A stretch of 5,788 nt of DNA from Campylobacterota bacterium. Lineage in GTDB: Bacteria; Campylobacterota; Campylobacteria; Campylobacterales; Sulfurovaceae. This document shows, piece after piece, positions 1 through 5,591 of this stretch. The notes below the pieces were generated by a model. It was not told the DNA's origin and did no database searches. It saw only the letters and a list, made by a program, of their open reading frames with translations. How positions within the stretch are numbered: position 1 is the first letter of the stretch; each line of letters begins with the position of its first letter. Where the stretch lies: NCBI GenBank assembly GCA_022600655.1, contig JAHZJZ010000148.1, positions 1-5,788 on the forward strand. The letters run 5' to 3'. The position numbers were made by a program, and so were the translations under genes.

Positions 1-325
1 CTATTTGTTTTCATTAGTAGTACCCTCACTCCTAATCCCTACATTACCAACACCTCTAACATAGTCATCATATTACTCCCTTTTATTGTCTATAAGGCTC
101 AATATACTATAAAGATATGTCTTTAATATGTCCTTTTAACTATTTTTCCCTTTTTTTAAACTTTATTAAATTGTGATTTTTAAAATAACATTTATTCAAT
201 TACCTTAGGCTTATCATAACTTATTTATATAGTTCAAAACCCTAATATTCTCACTTTTATCTTCTCTTGTTAAAAAATTCCAACCAAATCCATGATATAA
301 TTTCAGAAAATCACAAAGGTAAACA
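1..325. other. AT-rich intergenic region upstream of apt, no supportable gene
   Basis: I see no gene I can support here. The first ~70 bases differ from the rest: they are pyrimidine-rich on the + strand. On the minus strand a GGGAG (80-76) stands 4 nt before an ATG at 71-69, but that frame stops after 10 codons (TAG at 41-39). A second minus frame is open from 72 to a TAG at 3-1 and ends in the residues RSEGTTNENK, but it has no start codon and follows a stop at 75-73. The + strand is also open in the same codon phase from base 1 to a TAA at 124-126. Any of these could be the remnant or end of a gene lying to the left, or chance. From about 100 to 295 the DNA is low-complexity A/T, with a small imperfect tandem repeat (ATATGTC-TTTA at 115-125, a close copy at 126-138). 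The apt promoter sits at the right end. Confidence 0.5.
296..301 (+). promoter_or_regulatory. Probable -10 box of the apt promoter
   Basis: A perfect TATAAT lies 24 bases before the apt start codon, which predicts a short leader of roughly 18 nt. No good -35 box is seen at the usual spacing; a TTGTTA at 267-272 is too far away (23 nt spacer). Weak or absent -35 boxes are usual for housekeeping promoters in Campylobacterota. The ribosome binding site is AAAGG at 315-319, 6 nt before the ATG. Confidence 0.5.
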
Positions 326-868
326 ATGTCACAACTATCACAAGAAGATAAAAAGATTATATTAAACAGTATTAGAGACATCCCAGACTTCCCAAAACCA
401 GGAATTATTTTTAAAGATATTACCACACTGCTTAGTAATCCAGAAGCTTTTAAAACGCTTATGAATCACCTTGAAACACGGTACAGTAGTTATGAGCTAG
501 ATTATATCGCAGGAATTGATGCTCGTGGATTTATATTTGGCTCTATTTTAGCTGATAGATTAGGAGTTGGTTTTGTACCTGTTCGTAAAAAAGGTAAACT
601 CCCTTATACTACTGTAGCTGAAAAGTACTCACTAGAGTATGGGTTTGATGAAGTTGAGATACATATAGATGCATTTGAGAGTAAAGAGGGAGCTAGAGTT
701 CTGCTTATAGATGACCTTATCGCTACAGGTGGAACAGCCAAAGCAGCTGCAAACCTCATCAATAAAGTTGATGCCCACTGTGTAGAGTGCTGTTTTATCG
801 CTGAGCTTACTTTCTTAAATGGAAAAGAAGACATACAGAGTGATGTCTATTCGGTATTAGAGTTTTAA
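326..868 (+). CDS. apt: Adenine phosphoribosyltransferase
   Basis: This purine-salvage enzyme converts adenine and 5-phosphoribosyl-1-pyrophosphate (PRPP) to AMP and pyrophosphate in the cytosol. The 180-residue product has the normal bacterial Apt length and every family landmark. The N-terminal signature IPDFPKPGIIFKDITTLL is at residues 19-36, the AGIDARGF segment at 62-69 and the flexible loop RKKGKLPYTT at 87-96. The type I PRPP-binding loop VLLIDDLIATGGTA is at 125-138, with the paired acids D129-D130 and the TGGT phosphate loop. The start is supported by an AAAGG site 6 nt upstream and by alignment of the N-terminus with the family. The gene appears monocistronic: it has its own -10 box and the next gene converges on it across a hairpin. 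Nothing looks truncated or odd. Identification is secure. Confidence 0.97.
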   Translation: MSQLSQEDKKIILNSIRDIPDFPKPGIIFKDITTLLSNPEAFKTLMNHLETRYSSYELDYIAGIDARGFIFGSILADRLGVGFVPVRKKGKLPYTTVAEKYSLEYGFDEVEIHIDAFESKEGARVLLIDDLIATGGTAKAAANLINKVDAHCVECCFIAELTFLNGKEDIQSDVYSVLEF

Positions 869-891
869 AAAGGTAGCTATAAAAGCTACCT
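863..891 (-). terminator. Rho-independent terminator between apt and the convergent lipoprotein gene
   Basis: An 8-bp perfect stem (871-878 paired with 884-891, core GGTAGCT/AGCTACC) encloses a 5-base loop. Read on the minus strand, the stem is followed at once by a T run (bases 870-867), the form expected for an intrinsic terminator of the lipoprotein gene ending at 902. Read on the + strand it lacks a T tract, so it may only weakly end apt transcription or protect its 3' end. The T run overlaps the apt stop codon. Confidence 0.7.
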
Positions 892-901
892 CACCAATAG
901 A

Positions 902-1789
902 TTAAAAACTAATTCTTAACGTCTCTTCATCACTATCTTGCTGATGTGGTTTAAAACCAATAAAAAGACCTGTTTTTCCATCACCTCCATGAAGATTGGT
1001 AAAGAAATTGAAAAGTGCATTTCGTTCTGACACTGTGTCATATTGGCTTTTTAATGTTGCTGTATTATTATTGATATAAAGATAGTTTAACCCTTGAATA
1101 TCTTGAATCGGTGAAAAATCAATATCTGTTAAATTGTTATAACCTAAATCAATGCTATCAATAGAGTTGAATATACTCAATTGACTCAAATCAATATAAT
1201 CTAAACCTTTATTAGAACAGTCTATCTTTCCACTATAACTACTGGTTGTTGCGTTATAGAGTGACTCATTAAAAGTCTCTCCACATGTATTATAATACCA
1301 GACCTTAAAACTCTCTATATCACTATATGTACTCCCACCAATTGGTGTTCCCAAATCAACATTTCCAGAATCATTTTCATTTCCTACTTGAGTTCCCAAG
1401 TCAACGTTTCCAGAACTATTTTGATTATCAGTTGATGAATCATAATCAGGGTCTACAATCGTCACGCTTCTAGTTTGAGTATCACTGAAACCATCGCTAT
1501 CTTCTACAAAATAAGTAACTTGATACTCCCCTGCTCTTGTAAAGTCAATATTATGCGTTCTTTCAACATAATCGGTCAAATCTCCATCTACCGTATCTTC
1601 AGCAATAAAATTATCATTTTCAAGTACAACCATAGTACCTAGATTTATATAAATATCTTTCTCTCCATAGAGTGTAATCCTTGGTTTATCTTCATCTAAA
1701 ACCCCTAAATTATCATTCGTTGTATCAGTGCTACAACCACTGAAAACCAACATACTTAAAAGGCTTAAACTAGTAACTACTTTTTTCAT
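902..1789 (-). CDS. Predicted surface lipoprotein with Ig-like (DUF5011-type) and leucine-rich-repeat-like parts
   Basis: I do not recognise a named gene. The 295-residue product begins with a lipoprotein signal: charged MKK, a hydrophobic stretch and the lipobox FSGC, with C19 as the expected lipidated residue and Ser at +2, which favours the outer membrane. Residues ~36-113 look like a bacterial Ig-like DUF5011 domain, with the hallmark stretches AEDTVDGDLTDYV and AGEYQVTYFVEDSDG. A Ser/Asn/Gly/Asp-rich linker follows (114-155) and holds two copies of SGNVDLGT 15 residues apart. Residues ~185-243 resemble two to three leucine-rich repeats (KIDCSNKGLDYIDL, IDSIDLGYNNLTDID, LNYLYINNN). C169 and C191 could form a disulfide. 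The start is supported by AGGA (1800-1797), 7 nt before the ATG. The architecture suggests binding or adhesion at the cell surface, which is inference only. It is divergent from gltX and convergent with apt. I do not recall this gene in the Campylobacter or Helicobacter version of the neighbourhood, so it may be a lineage-specific insertion. Confidence 0.85.
   Translation of the reverse strand: MKKVVTSLSLLSMLVFSGCSTDTTNDNLGVLDEDKPRITLYGEKDIYINLGTMVVLENDNFIAEDTVDGDLTDYVERTHNIDFTRAGEYQVTYFVEDSDGFSDTQTRSVTIVDPDYDSSTDNQNSSGNVDLGTQVGNENDSGNVDLGTPIGGSTYSDIESFKVWYYNTCGETFNESLYNATTSSYSGKIDCSNKGLDYIDLSQLSIFNSIDSIDLGYNNLTDIDFSPIQDIQGLNYLYINNNTATLKSQYDTVSERNALFNFFTNLHGGDGKTGLFIGFKPHQQDSDEETLRISF
1347..1436 (-). 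repeat. Two tandem 45-bp units inside the lipoprotein linker
   Basis: Units at 1347-1391 and 1392-1436 are in direct tandem and in frame (15 codons each). The first 24 bases differ at only two positions. Both differences are synonymous third-position changes (AAT/AAC and GAT/GAC), so the peptide SGNVDLGT is identical in the two copies; the rest of the unit is looser. This is an intragenic duplication in a flexible linker between the Ig-like and leucine-rich parts. Confidence 0.8.
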
Positions 1790-1812
1790 TTATATTTCCT
1801 GCATTATTAATT

Positions 1813-1840
1813 TTCACAAATTCTATCATAGAATCGTGAA
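1813..1840. promoter_or_regulatory. Imperfect palindrome over the lipoprotein promoter, possible operator
   Basis: The inner arms ATTCTAT (1820-1826) and ATAGAAT (1828-1834) pair perfectly around a single central C. Outside them, TTCAC (1813-1817) and GTGAA (1836-1840) continue the symmetry, with an AA/C offset between. On the minus strand the right inner part contains TATGAT (1830-1825), a plausible -10 box for the lipoprotein gene starting at 1789, and an alternative TAGAAT (1825-1820). A dimeric regulator bound here would cover the -10 box and transcription start. It would also lie about 65 bases upstream of the gltX -10 box. The palindrome is seen; the operator role is inferred. Confidence 0.45.
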
Positions 1841-1904
1841 TAGATTGGTGAAAGTAGAATCAAGCAACAAAATTTATCCTAACAAAATTAAAAGTAAAAC
1901 ATAC

Positions 1905-1910
1905 TATAAT
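1905..1910 (+). promoter_or_regulatory. Probable -10 box of the gltX-yggT-slt operon
   Basis: A perfect TATAAT stands 27 bases before the gltX start, predicting a leader of about 20 nt that carries AGGAG (1928-1932), 5 nt before the ATG. No convincing -35 box is visible. Since no other promoter is seen between the three overlapping genes, this is the likely operon promoter. Confidence 0.5.
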
Positions 1911-1937
1911 TACAACTAATAAAAAATAGGAGAGCTA

Positions 1938-3176
1938 ATGCTTCGATTTGCCCCATCACCAACTGGTGATATGCATATAAGTAACTTAAGAGTTGCCATC
2001 TTAAACTATGTTGTTTCACAACAGAAAAAGAGTCAATTTCTTATACGTATAGAAGATAGTGACAAAGCAAAAAATATTGAAGGAAAAGATACAGAGATTA
2101 TGATGATACTAGAGAAGTTTGCACTTAAGCATGACTCAGTATACCATCAGAGTGAACATCTTAACATTCATCAAAGCTTAGCCATTCGTCTTCTAAAAGA
2201 GGGAAAAGCGTTTATCTGTAAATGTACAGATGAAGATTTAGAAGCAGCTAGAGAGGTAGCTAAAAAAGATGGTATCACTTATCGTTATAACAACAAGTGT
2301 GAAAACCTTAGCCATGAAGATTATAAAGAGCTTCAAGAGAAAGGTGAACCTTTTGTTATTCGTCTAAAAAAACCTGAGCATGATGAAATTGATAGTTTTG
2401 TAATCATGAGAGCAGATAACACCCCTACGCATAACTTTGCTTGTGCCTGTGATGATATGTTGAGCAGTGTCGACTTTGTTATCCGTGGAGAGGAGCATCT
2501 AAGCAGTACCCCTAAACAGATGCACATTAAATCTGCATTGGGTTATGACGAAGAGACTCAATATACACACTTACCGACTATTTTAAACAGTGATGATGCA
2601 AACTCTGTTAAGTGGCTTTTTGAACAAGGATTTATTCCTAATGCCATTTTAAATTATCTTCTTCTTTTAGGTAACTCAAAGGCTCCAAAAGAGATATTTA
2701 CGCTTCCTGAAGCGATTGAGTGGTTTAACTTAGAGGGTATCTCAAAAAGTGCTACTAAGTTTGATATTGATAAACTACGGTTTATTAACCGTGAACATAT
2801 TAAAATGATGGATGATAGAGAGCTTTCAACACTTTTTGGATTTGCCGATGCCGACATTGGTAAACTAGCCAAGGTATATCTAGAAGAAGCCAGTACCATT
2901 AATGAGCTTGAATCTAAGATTCGTCCTATCTTTAGCCCTAAAAACTTTGAGGGTGAATGGGGTGAGCAGATGAGAATTATGGAAAAACTTATTTTTGAAG
3001 CTCCTGCATTTGAATCGTTTGATGAGTTCAAAAATTACATTACCAAAGAGAGTGGACTCAAAGAGGAAAACCTCTCTAAACCATTAAGAATTCTCTTAAC
3101 AGGGGCTGAAAATGGTCCTGAGTTAAGTGAAATTTACCCATACATTAAATCTTATATTTTGGAGGTCGCATCATGA
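1938..3176 (+). CDS. gltX: GluRS2-type glutamyl-tRNA synthetase homologue with an eroded active site
   Basis: The family joins glutamate to tRNA using ATP; by gene order this matches H. pylori GluRS2 (HP0643), which charges tRNA-Gln with Glu for later amidation. The 412-residue protein has clear GluRS features: RFAPSPTG at 3-10, RIEDSD at 37-42, Cys pairs resembling the zinc site (C94, C96, C121), VIRGEEH at 181-187, and a well-kept anticodon-binding half (~residues 268-410). Several catalytic elements are missing or changed. HIGH/HIGN is HISN (13-16). The Tyr of the usual PTYNF is His165. The KMSKR loop is absent: ILN (215-217) runs straight into SDDANSV. About 14-18 residues, normally a conserved hairpin, are missing between PEH (146-148) and DEIDSF. 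From memory, family members here are about 430-440 residues, so the shortfall fits two in-frame deletions. The frame is intact and the Shine-Dalgarno site is good. Homology is certain; activity as a normal synthetase is doubtful. Confidence 0.9.
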   Translation: MLRFAPSPTGDMHISNLRVAILNYVVSQQKKSQFLIRIEDSDKAKNIEGKDTEIMMILEKFALKHDSVYHQSEHLNIHQSLAIRLLKEGKAFICKCTDEDLEAAREVAKKDGITYRYNNKCENLSHEDYKELQEKGEPFVIRLKKPEHDEIDSFVIMRADNTPTHNFACACDDMLSSVDFVIRGEEHLSSTPKQMHIKSALGYDEETQYTHLPTILNSDDANSVKWLFEQGFIPNAILNYLLLLGNSKAPKEIFTLPEAIEWFNLEGISKSATKFDIDKLRFINREHIKMMDDRELSTLFGFADADIGKLAKVYLEEASTINELESKIRPIFSPKNFEGEWGEQMRIMEKLIFEAPAFESFDEFKNYITKESGLKEENLSKPLRILLTGAENGPELSEIYPYIKSYILEVAS

Positions 3177-3448
3177 CGGCATTGATTTACGCTATTGTTC
3201 AACTTTTACATTCGGTTATTACCCTATATATCTGGGTGGTTATTATCTCTGCTGTACTCTCATTTGTACAGCTTGACCCTAGAAACCCTATTGTTGAGAT
3301 TCTTAACCGTTTAACTCAACCAGCTTTCCAGTGGGTACGTCAGAAGATGCCTTTTGTGGTCATTTCAGGTATTGACCTCTCACCAATTGTTATTATCTTT
3401 GGATTACAGTTCATCGATACCCTTATGATACGCTCTTTGGGAATGTAA
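3173..3448 (+). CDS. yggT: YggT-family integral membrane protein
   Basis: This 91-residue inner-membrane protein has the usual single-repeat YggT layout. A long hydrophobic helix lies at ~3-32, a conserved loop follows with LDPRNPIVEILNRLTQP (34-50) and the ISGIDLSP motif (64-71), then a second helix at ~69-86. The exact function of YggT proteins is not established; links to envelope or division processes in other bacteria are known only in outline. The start ATG overlaps the gltX stop (ATGA at 3173-3176), and a strong GGAGG at 3161-3165 inside gltX sits 7 nt before it, so the gene is translationally coupled to gltX. The same gltX-yggT-slt order in Campylobacter and Helicobacter supports the call. 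Confidence 0.93.
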   Translation: MTALIYAIVQLLHSVITLYIWVVIISAVLSFVQLDPRNPIVEILNRLTQPAFQWVRQKMPFVVISGIDLSPIVIIFGLQFIDTLMIRSLGM

Positions 3449-5043
3449 TGTACCGTATTGCTATTGTAGTTTTTCTCTTGACTACAGTAGTCACTTGGGC
3501 AAAGGTCTACTCATTTAAAGAGATAGAGGTCATGCCCAAAAGCATCGCCAAAGACTACTACACTTGGCGACTTCTACAAACACAACAACTCTCTAAAGAG
3601 GAAGCACTTATCGCTTATGAGTGGACTAGCCGTAAAAATGGCAAACTCAAAAAAGAGATTCGTAAAATTGTTGGTTATCTTCCAAAAGATAAAAAAACAG
3701 AAGCTAAGAAAGACCCTAAGAACTTTATTATCTACCCTGCAACAGCCGCTAAAAAAACTAAAAGTGATTTAAAGCAACTCTATAGAAAAGTTCAAAAACA
3801 GGGAAAATACTCCGATGTTCTAAACGTCACAAGCAGTGAGAACCCTTTTGTTACACTCTCTACTCTTAAACCACAAGCTCAATGCTATATCTTTAACAAC
3901 ATCGGAAGCAAGTATAGAAAAAAATATCTCAATCACCACTTTAGCAAAGAGCAACTCTTTAAATTTTCCAAAGAGGAGCAGTTTAACACGCTTATTCATA
4001 AAGCTGTAACCACACACGCTTTACAAAATATCAAAGAGTCGCTACTCTTCACCCCCACAGATAAACTATCGTTTAATGCTACCTTTTTACTAGCAATCAA
4101 CGCCATAGAGTTCAATGCACTAGATAAAGCCATCTACTATTTACAAGTTGCTAAAACAAAAAAAACGTTTCAATCAAAACAAGACCAGTGTAACTTTTGG
4201 CTCTACCTCATCACCAAAGAGCAAAAGTATCTAAATGAACTCATAGAAAGTAACCAAGTTAACCTCTATACACTAAGAGCTAGAGATATATTAAAAAAGC
4301 CCTACCCCAAAGTTATCACACCAACTCTACCCATAAATCTTGTAGCAGATATTGACCCTCATAATCCTATTGATTGGGAAAAGATAAAAATAGAAATGAA
4401 AGATAAAGAACCAAAAGCACTCAACAAACTTGCCAACAACTACAACTCCTATATGACAGAAGGTATCTACTCCTACCTAAAAGAGAAAGCCTCAAACTAT
4501 AATAAACCCTACTACCCTATGCCCTACATCGATGCCATGATAGAAATCGATAAAAAACGTGTTGCCCTACTCTACGCCATAGGAAGACAAGAGAGCCGTT
4601 TTATACCTGCATCTGTCTCAACCTCTTACGCTTTAGGTATGATGCAAATTATGCCATTTCTCATTAAACACCTTGCCAAAGAGCGTGGAGAGAAACTCGA
4701 ACTTGAAGAGATGTTTAACCCCTACACAGCACTAAGCTATGCCAACCAACACTTAGACTACCTAAACAAACATCTATACCATCCTCTTTTTGTGGCATAT
4801 GCCTACAATGGAGGCATAGGATTTACACGGCGTTCACTAAAAAGCTCACACCTTTTTAAAGAGGGAAAATTTGAACCCTATCTAAGTATGGAGCTAATCG
4901 ACTATGAAGAGAGTCGAGAGTATGGGAAAAAAGTGCTTACTAATTATGTGGTATATATGAACCTATTAGGCATTAAAACAGAGCTTTCTCATCTTTTGAA
5001 AACTCTAACTGATCCGTCCCAAACCGATCGCTTTCGAAAGTAA
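3448..5043 (+). CDS. slt: Soluble-type lytic murein transglycosylase, periplasmic
   Basis: This enzyme cleaves the glycan strands of peptidoglycan, leaving 1,6-anhydro-muramic ends, during wall turnover and assembly of envelope machines. The 531-residue product starts with a signal peptide (hydrophobic ~3-17, likely cut after TWA at residue 18). It continues as a long helical, lysine-rich region (~30-350) that corresponds to the superhelical U-domain of Slt70, and ends in the catalytic SLT domain (~360-510). Visible catalytic motifs are AIGRQESRF with the acid E382, SYALGMMQIMP (393-403), AYNGG (452-456) and YEESREYG (486-493) near the C-terminus. The start is chosen by the TAATG overlap with the yggT stop, with a weak GGGA 5 nt upstream, so expression probably depends on coupling to yggT. 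The last 71 bases overlap the opposing lipoprotein gene. Family assignment is secure. Confidence 0.95.
   Translation: MYRIAIVVFLLTTVVTWAKVYSFKEIEVMPKSIAKDYYTWRLLQTQQLSKEEALIAYEWTSRKNGKLKKEIRKIVGYLPKDKKTEAKKDPKNFIIYPATAAKKTKSDLKQLYRKVQKQGKYSDVLNVTSSENPFVTLSTLKPQAQCYIFNNIGSKYRKKYLNHHFSKEQLFKFSKEEQFNTLIHKAVTTHALQNIKESLLFTPTDKLSFNATFLLAINAIEFNALDKAIYYLQVAKTKKTFQSKQDQCNFWLYLITKEQKYLNELIESNQVNLYTLRARDILKKPYPKVITPTLPINLVADIDPHNPIDWEKIKIEMKDKEPKALNKLANNYNSYMTEGIYSYLKEKASNYNKPYYPMPYIDAMIEIDKKRVALLYAIGRQESRFIPASVSTSYALGMMQIMPFLIKHLAKERGEKLELEEMFNPYTALSYANQHLDYLNKHLYHPLFVAYAYNGGIGFTRRSLKSSHLFKEGKFEPYLSMELIDYEESREYGKKVLTNYVVYMNLLGIKTELSHLLKTLTDPSQTDRFRK
4973..5043. other. 71-bp convergent overlap of slt and a small lipoprotein gene
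   Basis: The slt frame runs to TAA at 5041-5043, while the opposing lipoprotein frame runs to TAA at 4975-4973, so both proteins use this DNA for their C-termini. The segment holds CGATCG (5026-5031) and the perfect palindrome CTTTCGAAAG (5031-5040). As a result both strands encode the tripeptide DRF at nearly the same place. No intrinsic terminator for either gene is visible here, so each transcript probably runs into the other gene. Confidence 0.8.
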
Positions 5044-5497
5044 GAACTAAATCTTGTTTAGCAACATTGGGAAATTTAACTTTATAATAAGTGCTCCAGT
5101 TGTCTACCATAGGCATCTCATATCGTAAAGGGTCATCTTTATCTAGCTCTTCTATATCACTTGGTTTTACACCTTCAAGTTTTAAAGAGTAGCCTTTATT
5201 GTCAAAGTGATGTGTCTTACTATCACGAATATATACGCCTACAAAAAAATACTCTCCATCCTCTACATCCATACAGAAGTTTTTACAGTTTTCATGTGTA
5301 TATACAGGATTTAGATAGGTTGCAGTTAAGAGTGCTTTGGTCTCAAAGGATGCCATAAGTTGGGCTTTTTGAGTGTTGAGCAGACTAATATGATAGATGT
5401 CATCTCTTTTAAAAAGTTGGGATACATTTGAGTTCTCTTTGATGTTACAACCACTTGAAATAAGTAGTGTTGATAATATAAGTATCTTTTTATACAT
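4973..5497 (-). CDS. Small predicted lipoprotein, conserved position between slt and mobB
   Basis: The 174-residue product carries a lipoprotein signal: MYKK, a hydrophobic run, and the lipobox ISSGC with C17 as the lipidated residue and Asn at +2. The mature part has no domain I recognise. It has a region SQLFKRDDIYHI (26-37), a Cys pair C71/C75 (CKNFC) that could form a disulfide, and a probable beta-rich stretch YFFVGVYIRD (83-92). I recall C. jejuni Cj0842 as an opposed lipoprotein gene at the same place between slt and mobB; orthology is therefore likely but not tested. The start has AAGG (5509-5506) 8 nt upstream. A possible minus-strand -10 box, TAAAAT, is at 5533-5528. The 3' end overlaps slt. 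Function is unknown; the position suggests an envelope role, which is inference. Confidence 0.82.
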   Translation of the reverse strand: MYKKILILSTLLISSGCNIKENSNVSQLFKRDDIYHISLLNTQKAQLMASFETKALLTATYLNPVYTHENCKNFCMDVEDGEYFFVGVYIRDSKTHHFDNKGYSLKLEGVKPSDIEELDKDDPLRYEMPMVDNWSTYYKVKFPNVAKQDLVLTFESDRFGTDQLEFSKDEKALF

Positions 5498-5555
5498 TAA
5501 ATAAACCTTGAGCTTAAAGTTAGAATCATTTTAACACACTTTCAATAAACATTGA

Positions 5556-5563
5556 TGTATAAT
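5556..5563 (+). promoter_or_regulatory. Probable extended -10 promoter of mobB
   Basis: TGTATAAT is a -10 box with an upstream TG contacting motif, 28 bases before the mobB ATG. The 94-bp gap 5498-5591 must hold both this promoter and that of the divergent lipoprotein gene. GGAG at 5584-5587 is 4 nt from the ATG and decides the start at 5592 over an out-of-frame ATG at 5588. Confidence 0.5.
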
Positions 5564-5591
5564 CTTATGAATAAACAAACAATGGAGATGT

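Noticed and set aside
110..125. Small hairpin TAAAGA/TCTTTA as a terminator
   Set aside because: The stem is six pairs, nearly all A-T, with no adjacent gene end, so it is too weak to support.
1..126. A + strand gene C-terminus entering from the left (open frame to TAA at 124-126)
   Set aside because: Forty-one hydrophobic, Thr-rich codons in AT-rich DNA can be open by chance; the strand is pyrimidine-rich, unlike real genes in this window. Kept only as a possibility.
1347..1436. CRISPR-like repeat pair
   Set aside because: There are only two units, directly adjacent with no unique spacers, and they lie in frame in a coding gene.
1813..1840. CRP/FNR-type binding site
   Set aside because: The outer half-sites read TTCAC...GTGAA, the reverse order of TGTGA-N6-TCACA, and the spacing is too wide; no TTGAT-N4-ATCAA is present.
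1728..1919. A + strand 63-codon frame across the divergent promoter region
   Set aside because: It begins antisense to the lipoprotein signal peptide, has low-complexity Lys/Asn/Tyr content and runs over the gltX promoter; not credible as a gene.
2739..2753. ISKSA (residues 268-272 of the gltX product) as the missing KMSKS motif
   Set aside because: This segment (EGISKSATKFDIDKL) aligns with the SVSKSA-type stretch at the start of the anticodon-binding half of normal GluRS proteins, which also have a separate KMSKR upstream. It cannot replace the ATP-binding loop.
2333..3031. Antisense open frames within gltX
   Set aside because: They have no ribosome binding site and no recognisable product, and lie opposite a clear gene; they are shadows of its codon bias.
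5588..5590. Alternative mobB start ATG
   Set aside because: It is out of frame with the Walker A and GKDS motifs and too close to the GGAG site; the ATG at 5592 gives the correct N-terminus.
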